From Cupriavidus oxalaticus (lineage in GTDB: Bacteria; Pseudomonadota; Gammaproteobacteria; Burkholderiales; Burkholderiaceae): a stretch of 64,000 nucleotides of DNA. The notes under the pieces are model-generated. The model did no database searches, had not been told where the DNA came from, and was given only the letters and a program-made list of their open reading frames with translations. The translations under genes were made by a program, and so were the position numbers. The stretch is taken from the NCBI RefSeq assembly GCF_016894385.1, contig NZ_CP069812.1, positions 2,604,001 through 2,668,000 on the forward strand, given 5' to 3'. Shown piece by piece: positions 26,177-38,593 of the stretch. How positions within the stretch are numbered: position 1 is the stretch's first letter; each line of letters starts with the position of its first letter.

Positions 26177-29032
26177 TCAGGCCACTTCCAGCAGCAGCGA
26201 GCGGGCCTCGGCCTGCAGCGGGTCCTGCGACTGCTCGACCACTTCCTGCAGCAGCTCGCGCGCCCCTTCCTTGTCGCCGATCTCGATATAGGCGCGTGCC
26301 AGGTCGAGCTTGATCTGCATGTCGCGCCCCCCGTCGACGCCATCGACCGACAGCGTGCTGGGCGAAACGCCGCGGGCCGTATCGGGATTGGTTTCGTCCG
26401 CTACTCGCGACAGGTCGATCGGCTCGGCCAGCTTGCCGTCGCGCAGCAGGGTCGTCGCAGGCAGCGGCGCGAAAGCTTCGTCCGCCGCGGCCGGCGAGCC
26501 ACCGGTGGCCGACGCAGCACTGCCCAGGTCCAGCGACAGGCCCGACATGTCGAACTCCAGCGGACGCGAGCGGGTCGGCGTATCCAGGCGCGGCACGTCG
26601 TGCGCTTGCCCATCCCCATCATCGGCCAGCGGGTCGGCCAGCGGATCGCCGGCGCGGCCCGGGAAATCCAGGTGCAGTCCGCCGTCCAGGCGCACAGCCG
26701 GCTCGGTCGGGTCCGAATCCGCACCGAACACCATGGCCGCCGACGCCGGCGCCACGATCGGGTCGCCCGCCGCGGGCGCCGGGAACGCGTCCAGCGGCAA
26801 CGCCAGGTCGCCCAGCGAGGGCTCCAGGCGCGGGATCGAAGCCGGATCCTGCGACGGGTCCTGCGTGCGCCACTGGTCCGTCGCGGGCGAGGCCGTGTCC
26901 GGACCCGCCGCCTCCGGCGTCACCACCAGGTACATCGCGTTGCCCGGCTCGAGCGCACGCCCCATTTCTGCTGCCTTCAGCCATTCCGCACTGTGTCCGC
27001 CGGTCTGGGCGAACATTTCTTCTGCTATCACGCGGAAACCTTCCACATCCTGTCTGTTGCTGTAAATCTCCAGGAGCTTGAGCCGCACCGGCTGCTGCTC
27101 CGGGTTTTTCTCCAGGGCTTCGCGCAGGATTTCCTCCGCCTGCACATCGCGCCCGTAGGCGATATAGACCTCGGCCTCGGCAATCGGGTCGACCTCGTTG
27201 GCTTCCGGCGTGTTGTTGCCGATGCGGAAGTCGGCGCCGAACACGCTGTGCTGCGAGGTGTCGACACTCTGGCCGCCGGCGGCGCCGAACAGCGAATTGG
27301 CGCCGGCCATCACCGTGCTTTCCTGCGACAGGATGCTGTCGCCGAAGCCGGTCGCCTCGCCCTGCTTCTGCTGCTGGCGGCGGCGATAGATCGCGTAGAC
27401 ACCGAGCAGCGCCACCACCAGGCCGCCGCCGGGTAGCAGCATCGGGTTGGCCAGCAGGCCGTCAAGGAACGACGGCTCCTGCACCGGTGCAGGCGCTGCC
27501 ACCGCAGGCGGCGCCGGCTTGGCTGCCGGGGCCGATGCCGGCGCGGCAACCGCTGCAGCAGCCTGCGGTGCCGAAGCCGCGGCGGCTGCCAGCGCCGGCG
27601 CCGCTGTAGCGGGTGCAACGGCGGCACTGGCGGCATCGGGCACTGCGGTGGCGGCACCCGCAACTGCTGCCGCTGCTGCCGGTTCCGCGGCACCCGCCTT
27701 CGGGGCCTCGGCAGTCACCACGTTCGGTGCGGCGGCTTCAGGCCTGGCCACCGCGGCCGCCTTTTCCTTTTCCTTGTCGGCCAGCGCAGCCTGGCTGGAC
27801 TGGCTCAGCTTGGCGATCTCGGCGTTCTTCAGCTCGAGCAGCTTCTGCATGTCGCCGATATTCTTTTCCAGCTGCGCCAGGCGCGCCTCGGCTTCCTTGA
27901 CCTGGCGCTCGCGCGCGACGTTGGCTTCGGCCTTGGCGGCAGCATCGGCCTGCGCACCCCGCTCGGCCTTGCTCAGCTTCAGTTCGTCGCGCGGGCCATC
28001 GGTCGGGGCCGCCTGTTCCTGCACGCGCGCCGTCACGTTGCCGGACTGCTGCCGGCCGCTGTCGGGCTCGACCGACCTGGCCGCGGCGGCACTCGCCAGG
28101 CGGCTGCGATAGGCGTCGAAGCCCTGCGTGCGCGCGACCACCTCGCGGCGCGCGGCCTTGGGCGTGACGGACTGCGCCTGTTGCTGGGTCGGCACCTGCA
28201 GCACCGCGCCGCTGCGCAGCCGGTTCATGTTGCCGCCGATAAAGGCGTTGGGATTGTTGCGGTAGAGCGCGACCAGCATCTGGTCCAGCGACACCGATTC
28301 GGCGCTCTGCACGGCTTCGCCGGCGATCCCGTACAGCGTATCGCCGCGCTTGACGGTATAGCCACCGCCGGGCGCCACGTCGGCGCTGGCTGCGGGCGCC
28401 GCTGGCGGCGCCCGCCTGGCCTGCCGAGCGGGGCGCACGGGCGCTGCCGGACGGGCGGACTCGGCGGCGGGCGCAGCTTCCTGTGCGGCCGCTTGCGGCG
28501 CCGCGGCAGCCGCGGCCTGTGGCACGGCGGCGGGCGAGGCGTCGGGCGTTGCCGCCTGCACCACCGTCGACGGCGAGTAGGTCTCGTTGGAAGGCTTGGC
28601 CCCGGCGGGGTCAAGCAGGAAGGTGTAGGCGCGCGAAACCTTGCCGCTGGCCCAGCTCATGTCGACCAGGATGTCGACGAACGGCTCGCTGATCGGCTGC
28701 GTCGAACGGACCTTGGCGACATAGCTGCCGTTGGGACGGCGCTCGATCTCCAGGCGCAGCGAGCTGACCGCAGGCTGGTAGGTCAGCCCCGCCGCGGCAT
28801 ACGCCCCCGGCGACGCCAGCCTGACGTTCAGCCCGGAGGCCTCTTCGGGCGTGACCCCGCTGATGTCGATCTCAGCCTGCAGCGGCTGCCCCAGATTCGA
28901 CTGAACCCGCAATTGCCCGAACCCCGCGGCATATGCGGCCGGCTGCGCAAGCAGCAGGCCCAGTGCCGTGACGGCCAGCGTTGACCAGCGCTGACGGGCA
29001 GTAGGCGCATCTTTCCGGCGATGTTGGCTCAC
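26177..29032 (-). CDS. fimV: FimV/HubP-like polar hub protein
   Basis: About 951 aa. Two in-frame GTG codons lie at 29036-29038 and 29030-29032; the second is favoured because AAGG sits 5 nt before it. A signal peptide ends near AAYAAGFG. The conserved FimV N-terminal domain (residues about 35-140) precedes a LysM-like peptidoglycan-binding domain at about 222-275 (YTVKRGDTLYGIAG). Next come a coiled coil near 370-410, an Ala/Pro linker, one membrane segment at about 533-553, an acidic cytoplasmic tail and a C-terminal TPR-like cap (last 50 residues). In relatives it organises type IV pili and polarity. No pilus genes are near. Confidence 0.93.
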   Translation of the reverse strand: MSQHRRKDAPTARQRWSTLAVTALGLLLAQPAAYAAGFGQLRVQSNLGQPLQAEIDISGVTPEEASGLNVRLASPGAYAAAGLTYQPAVSSLRLEIERRPNGSYVAKVRSTQPISEPFVDILVDMSWASGKVSRAYTFLLDPAGAKPSNETYSPSTVVQAATPDASPAAVPQAAAAAAPQAAAQEAAPAAESARPAAPVRPARQARRAPPAAPAASADVAPGGGYTVKRGDTLYGIAGEAVQSAESVSLDQMLVALYRNNPNAFIGGNMNRLRSGAVLQVPTQQQAQSVTPKAARREVVARTQGFDAYRSRLASAAAARSVEPDSGRQQSGNVTARVQEQAAPTDGPRDELKLSKAERGAQADAAAKAEANVARERQVKEAEARLAQLEKNIGDMQKLLELKNAEIAKLSQSSQAALADKEKEKAAAVARPEAAAPNVVTAEAPKAGAAEPAAAAAVAGAATAVPDAASAAVAPATAAPALAAAAASAPQAAAAVAAPASAPAAKPAPPAVAAPAPVQEPSFLDGLLANPMLLPGGGLVVALLGVYAIYRRRQQQKQGEATGFGDSILSQESTVMAGANSLFGAAGGQSVDTSQHSVFGADFRIGNNTPEANEVDPIAEAEVYIAYGRDVQAEEILREALEKNPEQQPVRLKLLEIYSNRQDVEGFRVIAEEMFAQTGGHSAEWLKAAEMGRALEPGNAMYLVVTPEAAGPDTASPATDQWRTQDPSQDPASIPRLEPSLGDLALPLDAFPAPAAGDPIVAPASAAMVFGADSDPTEPAVRLDGGLHLDFPGRAGDPLADPLADDGDGQAHDVPRLDTPTRSRPLEFDMSGLSLDLGSAASATGGSPAAADEAFAPLPATTLLRDGKLAEPIDLSRVADETNPDTARGVSPSTLSVDGVDGGRDMQIKLDLARAYIEIGDKEGARELLQEVVEQSQDPLQAEARSLLLEVA

Positions 29033-29228
29033 ACTCACCTTATGCTCCGTTATGTTTTAGTAGCGACATACATCGACAAACCGACCCCATAGACAGGTCC
29101 GGCAGGCTGGCGGGGCATTCTGGCTGCACCCCTTGACCAGCCGGCGCGCAGGCGCCGATCCCTGCGGACCGGGGCGCATGCCGGCGTATTGTGACGCATC
29201 GCCCGGAAAAATAGGCGCCCGGATACAA

Positions 29229-29254
29229 CAACGCCGCGCGTGGGCGCGGCGTTG
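29229..29254 (-). terminator. Possible terminator after asd
   Basis: Perfect 11-bp GC-rich stem CAACGCCGCGC/GCGCGGCGTTG with a 4-nt loop, followed on the minus strand by TTGTATCC. The T-tract is weak. Confidence 0.5.
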
Positions 29255-29324
29255 TCGGCAAAGCGGTCGTTTCTGTTGCCTGGCTGCAACGGACGCAACC
29301 AGGCACCCCGCTATCAGCCACCCA

Positions 29325-30461
29325 TCAGGATTCGATCAGGATACGCAGCATGCGGCGCAGCGGCTCGGCCGCGCCCCACAGCAGCTGGTCGCCGACCGTG
29401 AAGGCCGACAGGTACTCGCCGCCCATCTGCATCTTGCGCAGGCGGCCGACCGGGATCGTCAGCGTGCCGGTCACGGCCGCCGGGGTCAGGCCGGTCATGC
29501 TGGCTTCACGCGTATTCGGCACCACCTTGGCCCACGGGTTGTGGGCGGCCAGCATGCCTTCGATCTCGTCCAGCGGCACATCCTTGCGCAGCTTGATGGT
29601 CAGCGCCTGCGAATGGCAGCGCATCGCGCCGATGCGAACGCACAGGCCGTCGACGGCGATCGGCGTGGCGCCGGTCGCACCCAGGAAGCCCTCGCCTCGG
29701 CCCAGGATCTTGTTGGTCTCGGCGCCGCCCTTCCACTCTTCCTTGGACTGGCCGTTGCCCAGGTCCTTGTCAATCCAGGGGATCAGGTTGCCGGCCAGCG
29801 GCACGCCGAACTGCTTGGTTTCCTCGGCGGACAGGCCGTGCTGGGTCGCCAGGATCTGACGGTCGATTTCCAGGATGGCCGACGCCGGGTCATCCAGCAG
29901 CGGCTTGACCGAGGCGTTCAGCGTGCCGAACTGCGTCAGCAACTCGCGCATGTGCTGGGCGCCGCCGCCCGAAGCGGCCTGGTAGGTCATCGAGGTCATC
30001 CATTCGACCATGTCGGCCTGGAACAGGCCACCCAGGCCGATCAGCATACAGCTGACCGTGCAGTTGCCGCCGATGAAATTCTTGACGCCCTTGGACAGCG
30101 CGTCCTTGATCACACCCTGGTTGACCGGATCCAGCACGATGATGGCATCGTCCTTCATCCGCAGCGACGAGGCCGCGTCGATCCAGTAGCCCTTCCAGCC
30201 CGCCTCGCGCAGCTTGGGGAAGACCTCGTTGGTGTAGTCGCCGCCCTGGGCGGTCAGCACCACGTCGCACTTCTTCAGTGCCTCGATGTCGTTGGCATCC
30301 TTGAGCGTGGTTTCGTTCTTGGCCATGGCGGGCGCCTTGCCGCCGGCGTTGGACGTGCTGAAGAAGACGGGCTCGATGTGGTCGAAATCACGCTCTTCCT
30401 GCATGCGTTGCATCAGGACGCTGCCGACCATTCCCCGCCAACCGACGAGACCTACAATCAT
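29325..30461 (-). CDS. asd: Aspartate-semialdehyde dehydrogenase
   Basis: 378 aa. NADP-binding [13 protein letters not shown] is at 4-16; catalytic Cys134 lies in GGNCTVSCM, one residue off E. coli Cys135. It converts aspartyl phosphate to the semialdehyde, feeding lysine/DAP, threonine and methionine. It lies between leuB and fimV as in Pseudomonas and is separated from leuB by 321 bp, so it is probably a separate transcript. Confidence 0.96.
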   Translation of the reverse strand: MIVGLVGWRGMVGSVLMQRMQEERDFDHIEPVFFSTSNAGGKAPAMAKNETTLKDANDIEALKKCDVVLTAQGGDYTNEVFPKLREAGWKGYWIDAASSLRMKDDAIIVLDPVNQGVIKDALSKGVKNFIGGNCTVSCMLIGLGGLFQADMVEWMTSMTYQAASGGGAQHMRELLTQFGTLNASVKPLLDDPASAILEIDRQILATQHGLSAEETKQFGVPLAGNLIPWIDKDLGNGQSKEEWKGGAETNKILGRGEGFLGATGATPIAVDGLCVRIGAMRCHSQALTIKLRKDVPLDEIEGMLAAHNPWAKVVPNTREASMTGLTPAAVTGTLTIPVGRLRKMQMGGEYLSAFTVGDQLLWGAAEPLRRMLRILIES

Positions 30462-30735
30462 GATTTACCTCGGATGTGATTTTTACTTCCCCGCCATTTT
30501 CCTCGCCCGGCGTGGCTGCGCGGGGAAGACGGGCAGGCACGACGAACGGATCTAGGCGATCGCGGTTTTAATAATGGTTTTAATCGTCGTTGCGGTCTGG
30601 CCGAGCGAAATCGTGCCGACCGGGCCGCGGGTGGCGGTCAGGGCGACAACAGCAGTCAGGGTGGACTGGGAAAATCGGGCCATTCGCAGAGTCTACACGA
30701 TTTTGCGGCGCTGCCGCAGCGTGCAAATTGGGGAC
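30462..30735. other. Intergenic region between asd and the leu terminator
   Basis: 274 bp with no credible gene. It should hold the asd promoter, but I find no strong -35/-10 pair on the minus strand. GGTTTTAAT occurs twice in direct repeat near 30563-30588. Confidence 0.4.
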
Positions 30736-30770
30736 AAATAAAACGAGGGCACCGCGCTGGCCGGTGCCCT
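30736..30770 (-). terminator. Terminator of the leu operon
   Basis: On the minus strand GGGCACCGG…CGGTGCCC (30747-30769) forms a hairpin followed by TCGTTTTATTTG. It lies 13 bp after the leuB stop. Confidence 0.8.
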
Positions 30771-30782
30771 TTTGCGTGTGAC

Positions 30783-31850
<1,068 letters not shown>

Positions 31851-31872
31851 TGTTGTCTTCCCTCGTAGAGTC

Positions 31873-32523
31873 TTATCCGACCAGGCGGTTGTTCAGCCAC
31901 GGCATCTTCGCCACGCGCTCGGCCTCGTAGGCCTTGATCTTGTCGGCATGGCGCAGGGTCAGGCCGATATCGTCGAAGCCGTTCAGCATGCAGTACTTGC
32001 GGAACGGGGCGATGTCGAACTCGTAGCCCTGGCCCGACGGCGTGAGCACCACCTGCTTGTCGAGGTCGATGGTCAGCTGGTAGCCGTTGAACGCGTTGGT
32101 CTCGTTAAACAGGTGGTCAACCTGCTGCTCGCTCAGCACCACCGGCAGCAAGCCGTTCTTGTAGCAGTTGTTGAAGAAGATATCGGCAAAGCTGGGCGCG
32201 ATCACAGCGCGGAAGCCGTACTGCGTCAGCGCCCACGGCGCATGCTCGCGCGAGCTGCCGCAGCCGAAGTTGCGGCGCGCCAGCAGGATCGACGCGCCCT
32301 GGTAGCGCGGCTGGTTCAGCACGAAGTCCGGATTCAGCGGACGCTTGCTGTTGTCCATGCCGGGCTCGCCAACGTCCTTGTAGCGCCACTCGTCGAACAG
32401 GTTGGGGCCGAAGCCGGTGCGCTGGATCGACTTCAGGAACTGCTTCGGGATGATGGCGTCGGTGTCGACGTTTTCGCGGTCGAGGGGAGCCACGAGGCCG
32501 CTGTGTACGGTGAACTTGTCCAT
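31873..32523 (-). CDS. leuD: 3-Isopropylmalate dehydratase small subunit
   Basis: 216 aa. The swivelling aconitase domain shows [20 protein letters not shown] at the N-terminus and [15 protein letters not shown], the Ser/Arg loop that completes the LeuC active site. It pairs with leuC upstream; a 43-aa lipoprotein gene is inserted between them, leaving 10 bp to leuD. Confidence 0.97.
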   Translation of the reverse strand: MDKFTVHSGLVAPLDRENVDTDAIIPKQFLKSIQRTGFGPNLFDEWRYKDVGEPGMDNSKRPLNPDFVLNQPRYQGASILLARRNFGCGSSREHAPWALTQYGFRAVIAPSFADIFFNNCYKNGLLPVVLSEQQVDHLFNETNAFNGYQLTIDLDKQVVLTPSGQGYEFDIAPFRKYCMLNGFDDIGLTLRHADKIKAYEAERVAKMPWLNNRLVG

Positions 32524-32533
32524 GTGTCTTTCC

Positions 32534-32665
32534 TTACTTCTTGGCCGCGCGCTCGAGCGAGCTGCCGGCGGCCTGCGTGTCCTTGCCCAGGCCGGCCATG
32601 GCGTTGCAGCCAGCCAGCTGCAGCATGCCCAGGCATGCCAGCCATGCGATCAGGGTCCTTTTCAT
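32534..32665 (-). CDS. Entericidin A/B-like small lipoprotein
   Basis: 43 aa. [16 protein letters not shown] leads to the lipobox LAGC, so Cys20 should be lipidated; the mature peptide is about 24 residues ([15 protein letters not shown] then SSLERAAKK). This matches entericidins, the small membrane-active lipoproteins whose EcnB member promotes lysis in E. coli and EcnA acts as antidote. Only one is present here. It lies 14 bp after leuC and 10 bp before leuD, so it is expressed with the leucine genes. Confidence 0.85.
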   Translation of the reverse strand: MKRTLIAWLACLGMLQLAGCNAMAGLGKDTQAAGSSLERAAKK

Positions 32666-32679
32666 CTGCCGCGCTCCGC

Positions 32680-34089
32680 TCAGCCCAGCTTGCGGATGTC
32701 GACGAAATGGCCTTCGATGGCGGCAGCCGCTGCCATCGCCGGGCTCACCAGGTGGGTACGGCCACCGGCGCCCTGGCGGCCTTCGAAGTTGCGGTTCGAG
32801 GTCGACGCGCAGCGCTCGCCCGGATCGAGGCGGTCGGCATTCATGGCCAGGCACATCGAGCAGCCCGGCTCGCGCCATTCAAAGCCGGCGGCCTTGAAGA
32901 TCTTGTCCAGCCCTTCGCGCTCGGCCTGCTCCTTGACCAGCCCCGAACCCGGCACCACCATCGCCAGCTTCACGTTCGAGGCGACCTTGCGGCCCAGCTT
33001 CTGCACCACCCAGGCGGCGGCGCGCATGTCCTCGATGCGGCTGTTGGTGCACGAGCCGATGAAGACCTTGTCGATATTGATGCTCTCGACCGGCACGTTG
33101 GGCTGCAGGCCCATGTATTCCAGCGCGCGCTCCATGGCGTTGCGCTTGGTCTGGTCCTTTTCCTTCTCGGGATCCGGCACGCGGTCTTCGATGCTGATGA
33201 CCATTTCCGGCGAGGTGCCCCAGGTCACCTGCGGGCGAATCTCTTCGGCACGCAGCTCGACCACCTGGTCGAACTTGGCGCCGGCATCCGAATGCAGCGT
33301 GCGCCAGTAGGCCACGGCCTGCTCCCACTCCACGCCCTGCGGCGCGTACGGGCGGCCCTTGACGTATTCCAGCGTGACATCGTCCACCGCCACCAGGCCG
33401 GCGCGCGCGCCCGCCTCGATGGCCATGTTGCAGACGGTCATGCGGCCTTCCATGGTCAGGTCGCGGATGGCCGAGCCGGCGAACTCGATGGTGTAGCCAG
33501 TGCCGCCGGCGGTGCCGATCTCGCCGATGATGGCCAGCACGATGTCCTTGGCGGTGCAGCCGCGCGGCAGCTTGCCTTCCACCTTGACCAGCATGTTCTT
33601 TGCCTTCTTGCCCAGCAGCGTCTGCGTGGCCAGCACGTGCTCGACTTCCGAGGTGCCGATGCCATGCGCCAGCGCGCCGAAGGCGCCGTGCGTGCTGGTA
33701 TGCGAGTCGCCGCACACCACCGTCATGCCCGGCAGCGTTGCGCCCTGCTCCGGCCCGATCACGTGCACGATGCCCTGGCGGTGGTCGGTCATCTTGAACT
33801 GGGTGATGCCGAAGCTGTCGCAGTTGGCGTCCAGCGTATCGACCTGCAGCTTCGACACCGGGTCGGCAATGCCCTGGCTGCGGTCGGTGGTCGGCACGTT
33901 GTGGTCCGACACGGCCAGGTTGGCGCTGATGCGCCATACCGGACGCTGCGCCATCTTCAGGCCCTCGAACGCCTGCGGGCTGGTCACTTCATGCAGCAGG
34001 TGGCGGTCGATGTAGAGCAGCGTGGTGCCGTCTTCCTCGACGTGGACGGTGTGGTCATCCCAGAGTTTGTCGTAGAGCGTCTTGGCCAT
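32680..34089 (-). CDS. leuC: 3-Isopropylmalate dehydratase large subunit
   Basis: 469 aa from [13 protein letters not shown] (ATG 34087-34089). The [4Fe-4S] ligands are in [16 protein letters not shown] and the pair [41 protein letters not shown] is the aconitase-type active-site segment. It isomerises 2- to 3-isopropylmalate with LeuD. It is the first gene of the leu operon; a near-perfect palindrome at 34256-34278 lies 167 bp upstream. Confidence 0.97.
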   Translation of the reverse strand: MAKTLYDKLWDDHTVHVEEDGTTLLYIDRHLLHEVTSPQAFEGLKMAQRPVWRISANLAVSDHNVPTTDRSQGIADPVSKLQVDTLDANCDSFGITQFKMTDHRQGIVHVIGPEQGATLPGMTVVCGDSHTSTHGAFGALAHGIGTSEVEHVLATQTLLGKKAKNMLVKVEGKLPRGCTAKDIVLAIIGEIGTAGGTGYTIEFAGSAIRDLTMEGRMTVCNMAIEAGARAGLVAVDDVTLEYVKGRPYAPQGVEWEQAVAYWRTLHSDAGAKFDQVVELRAEEIRPQVTWGTSPEMVISIEDRVPDPEKEKDQTKRNAMERALEYMGLQPNVPVESINIDKVFIGSCTNSRIEDMRAAAWVVQKLGRKVASNVKLAMVVPGSGLVKEQAEREGLDKIFKAAGFEWREPGCSMCLAMNADRLDPGERCASTSNRNFEGRQGAGGRTHLVSPAMAAAAAIEGHFVDIRKLG

Positions 34090-34402
34090 GATGCGATGGC
34101 GGGCCGAATGACCGATCCTTGGCAGGAGAAGTCCGCGGTGACCGCGCAGTAGTTTGCAGGGGTTTTTGTTCGCTTCGGTCGCGGCGGCGAACACCGGCGT
34201 CGATAGCGACCAATCGCGATGATCGCGCCGGAAGCCGCCTGAAGCGAGCGTTATTTCAAGCGTTGCTGCAATGCTTGACTTGGCAATCGATTATGCCACA
34301 GGGGGTATGGGGATCAGCGGCCTGGGCGGCCCGGATGGCGGTGTGATTGGCGAAAGGGGGCTTTCGCGGATGGCGAAAAGGCTCGCCTGCTTGCTTCGAT
34401 GC
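34090..34402. other. Intergenic region upstream of leuC
   Basis: About 310 bp, no credible gene. Contains the palindrome at 34256-34278. No clear sigma-70 promoter could be placed by eye. Confidence 0.4.
34256..34278. promoter_or_regulatory. Palindrome upstream of leuC, candidate LysR-type operator
   Basis: Arms TCAAGCGTTGC and GCAATGCTTGA around a central T match at 10 of 11 positions. Its position 167-189 bp upstream of leuC fits an activator site. No LysR gene is adjacent. Confidence 0.4.
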
Positions 34403-34590
34403 CGGCAGCAAGCTCCCCTCTCCCGCTTGCTGTATGGACCGGGGGTGAGGGCAGGCGCTTGCCGAAGCCGCCGCGCTGTATAAAACCGTTGGCCTCGCTT
34501 TTTGTGGTTCCTTGCTAGCCCAACCCTCTCCCCATGAGGAGAGGGAGAACACCTTGCTTAGGCTAGCTCGGGCGCCCGGGCGCACCCAAA
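34403..34590 (+). repeat. Dispersed repeat, copy A (right of leu, left of liv)
   Basis: It shares long blocks with the reverse complement of copy B (38400-38575): CTCCCCTCTCCCGCTTGC, GGGGGTGAGGGC, the 15-mer GTGGTTCCTTGCTAG (34504-34518) and GGAGAGGGAGAACACC, continuing to TTGCTT. It contains an 8-bp hairpin CCCTCTCC/GGAGAGGG (34524-34545). The right end GCTAGCTCGGGCG, continuing to GCGCACCCA, recurs at 58163-58198. Noncoding. Confidence 0.85.
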
Positions 34591-34628
34591 ACCACCCTCT
34601 TCTTCCCTGGGTTTTGGGGGCGCGTTCG

Positions 34629-36117
<1,489 letters not shown>

Positions 36118-36121
<4 letters not shown>

Positions 36122-37398
36122 CGGGGAAGCTCCACGTGGGGACGGCTCGCGGGCAGCAGGCCCTGCGGACGCCACATCATCATCAGCACCATCACCAGGC
36201 CGAAGATCAGCATGCGATATTCGGCAAAGTCGCGCGCCACCTCGGGCAGCACCGTCAGCAGGATCGCCGCCAGGATCACGCCCAGCTGCGAGCCCATGCC
36301 GCCCAGCACCACCACGGCCAGCACCAGCGCCGATTCGATGAAGGTGAACGATTCCGGATTGACCAGGCCCTGGCGCGCGGCGAAGAACGCGCCGCCAAGA
36401 CCGGCGAACGAGGCGCCCAGCGTGAACGCCGACAGCTTGATGCGGGTCGGGTTGAGCCCGAGAGAACGGCAGGCGATCTCGTCCTCGCGCAGTGCCTCCC
36501 ATGCGCGGCCCATCGGCATGCGGATCAGGCGGCTGGTCACGAACAGCGTGAAGCCGACCAGCAGCAGCGCGATCAGGTAGAGGAAGATCACCATGTGCTG
36601 GCTGGCATAATCCAGGCCGATCAGTTCGTGGAACGTGCGCGCCCCCTCGACGCTGGCGCTGCGCGCCATCTCGAAGCCGAATACGCTGGGCTTGGGGATG
36701 CCCGAGACGCCGTCGGGGCCGCCAGTCAGGCTGGTCAGGTTGTTCAGCAGCAGGCGGATGATCTCGCCGAAGCCGAGCGTGACGATCGCCAGGTAGTCGC
36801 CACGCAGGCGCAGCACCGGAAAGCCGAGCAGGAAACCAAAGCCCGCTGACAGCGCCGCCGCGATCGGCAGGCACTCCCAGAACGACAGGCCGAAGTACTG
36901 GTTCAGCAGCGCGTAGGTATAGCCGCCCACGGCATAGAAGCCGACATAGCCCAGGTCGAGCAGGCCGGCATAGCCCACCACGATATTCAGCCCGAGGCCC
37001 AGGATCACGTAGATCAGCGCCAGCGTGGCCACGTCGACGGCGCCGCGCGAGCCGAAGAACGGCCACACCAGCCCCACCGCCAGCAGCACCCACACCGCCA
37101 CGCGCTGCTGCTGCGCGCCCAGCTCCGGCAGCGCCGGCAGGCGCACCGCGCTGCCCGCGCGCGACAGCATCGGCTTGAACAACTGGAACAGGAATACCGC
37201 CGCCACGGCAATCCATACCGGACGCCAGTGCGGCTCGAGCACGACCTTGTAGCCTTCCAGCCTGAGCTGCAGGCCAAGGATGGGAATGGTCAGGATCGCC
37301 GTCATCACGGCCGCCGTGATCGCGTTCTTCAGTGACTGGCCCGGCGTGGCGCCGCGCACTATCTGCCCGGCGGGCATCGCAGAAACTTGGTTGGTCAT
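36118..37398 (-). CDS. livM: Branched-chain amino-acid ABC transporter permease LivM
   Basis: 426 aa, with a long N-terminus of about 115 residues bearing extra membrane segments before the conserved LivM core ([33 protein letters not shown]). [29 protein letters not shown] is the EAA-type loop contacting the ATPases. It is an inner-membrane channel subunit, 12 bp after livH. Confidence 0.94.
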
Positions 37399-37410
37399 GG
37401 TCTCGCCCCC

Positions 37411-38337
37411 TTACACCTTTTCGACATCGGGCTTGCCCAGCAGCCCGGTCGGACGGAACAGCAGCACCAGCACCAGCAGGCTGAATGCGACCACGTCCTT
37501 GTATTCGGCCGGCATGTAGCCCGAGGCGAAGGTTTCCGCCAGGCCCAGCAGCACGCCGCCGAGCATCGCGCCCGGAATGCTGCCGATGCCGCCCAGCACC
37601 GCCGCGGTAAAGGCCTTGATGCCGGCGATAAAGCCGATAAAGGGATTGAGCTTGCCAATGCTCAGCCCGATCAGCACGCCGCCGACGGCGGCCAGCATCG
37701 CGCCCAGCACGAAGGTGAACGAGATCACCTTGTTGGTGTCGATGCCGAGCAGGTTGGCCATGCGCATGTCTTCAGCGCAAGCGCGGCAGGCGCGGCCCAT
37801 GCGCGAACGGCCGATGAACAGCGTCAGCGCGATCATCATCACCAGCGTCACGCCCACGATCAGCAGGCGCGAATACGGCATGGTCACGGTGAAGTCGCCG
37901 CCCATCTGGAACTCGATGGCGCCGGAGAGCAGCACCGGCACGGACACGTCGCGCGCGCCCTGCCCGATCTGGACATAGTTCTGCAGGAAGATCGACATGC
38001 CGATGGCGGAGATCAGCGGCACCAGCCGCGGACCGCCGCGCAAGGGACGGTATGCCACCCGCTCGACCGCAAAGCCGTAGACGCCGGTGACCAGCACCGA
38101 GACCAGCAAGGCGGCGCCCAGCACCAGCGGCAGGGGGTAGCCTGCCTGGGCACCGATCGCGGTGAGCGTGACCAGGCCGACATAGGCACCGATCATGTAA
38201 ATCTCGCCGTGCGCGAAATTGATCATGCCGATGATGCCGTAGACCATTGTGTAGCCGATGGCGATCAGCGCATAGATCGCACCCAGCGTCAGGCCGTTGA
38301 CCAGCTGCTGGGTGAACTGTGGAAGGAATTCATTCAT
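37411..38337 (-). CDS. livH: Branched-chain amino-acid ABC transporter permease LivH
   Basis: 308 aa from MNEFLPQFTQQLVNGLTLGAIYALIA (ATG 38335-38337). Eight or so membrane segments; GRACRACAEDMRMANLLGIDTNKVISFTF is the ATPase-contact loop. It starts the livHMGF transcript. The receptor gene livK lies 256 bp upstream, separated by repeat copy B. Confidence 0.94.
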   Translation of the reverse strand: MNEFLPQFTQQLVNGLTLGAIYALIAIGYTMVYGIIGMINFAHGEIYMIGAYVGLVTLTAIGAQAGYPLPLVLGAALLVSVLVTGVYGFAVERVAYRPLRGGPRLVPLISAIGMSIFLQNYVQIGQGARDVSVPVLLSGAIEFQMGGDFTVTMPYSRLLIVGVTLVMMIALTLFIGRSRMGRACRACAEDMRMANLLGIDTNKVISFTFVLGAMLAAVGGVLIGLSIGKLNPFIGFIAGIKAFTAAVLGGIGSIPGAMLGGVLLGLAETFASGYMPAEYKDVVAFSLLVLVLLFRPTGLLGKPDVEKV

Positions 38338-38399
38338 TGGGGGAAGCCTCGTAGGCGCCGGAACTGGCCTCGGCGGGGATGCGCCAAAACCATTCGAAC

Positions 38400-38575
38400 T
38401 TGCCAAAGCAAGGTGTTCTCCCTCTCCCCTCATGGGGAGAGGGCCGGGGTGAGGGGTGGACTAGCAAGGAACCACGTCAAGCAAGGCCAATGGTGTTAAC
38501 CCACCGGCCCCAGCCCTTGACCCGCCCGCCCTCACCCCCTGCCCCTCTCCCGCAAGCGGGAGAGGGGAGCACCCC
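38400..38575 (-). repeat. Dispersed repeat, copy B (between livH and livK), inverted relative to copy A
   Basis: Two perfect hairpins: CCCTCTCCCC/GGGGAGAGGG at 38420-38443 and CCCCTCTCCCGC/GCGGGAGAGGGG at 38542-38567. Its reverse complement aligns with copy A over about 170 bp, including a 15-nt exact block (38461-38475) and a 22-nt one (38406-38427). It lies in the livK-livH gap and may attenuate read-through. It contains GTTAAC at 38495-38500. Confidence 0.88.
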
Positions 38576-38593
38576 GTCGGGCATGGAAATGCC

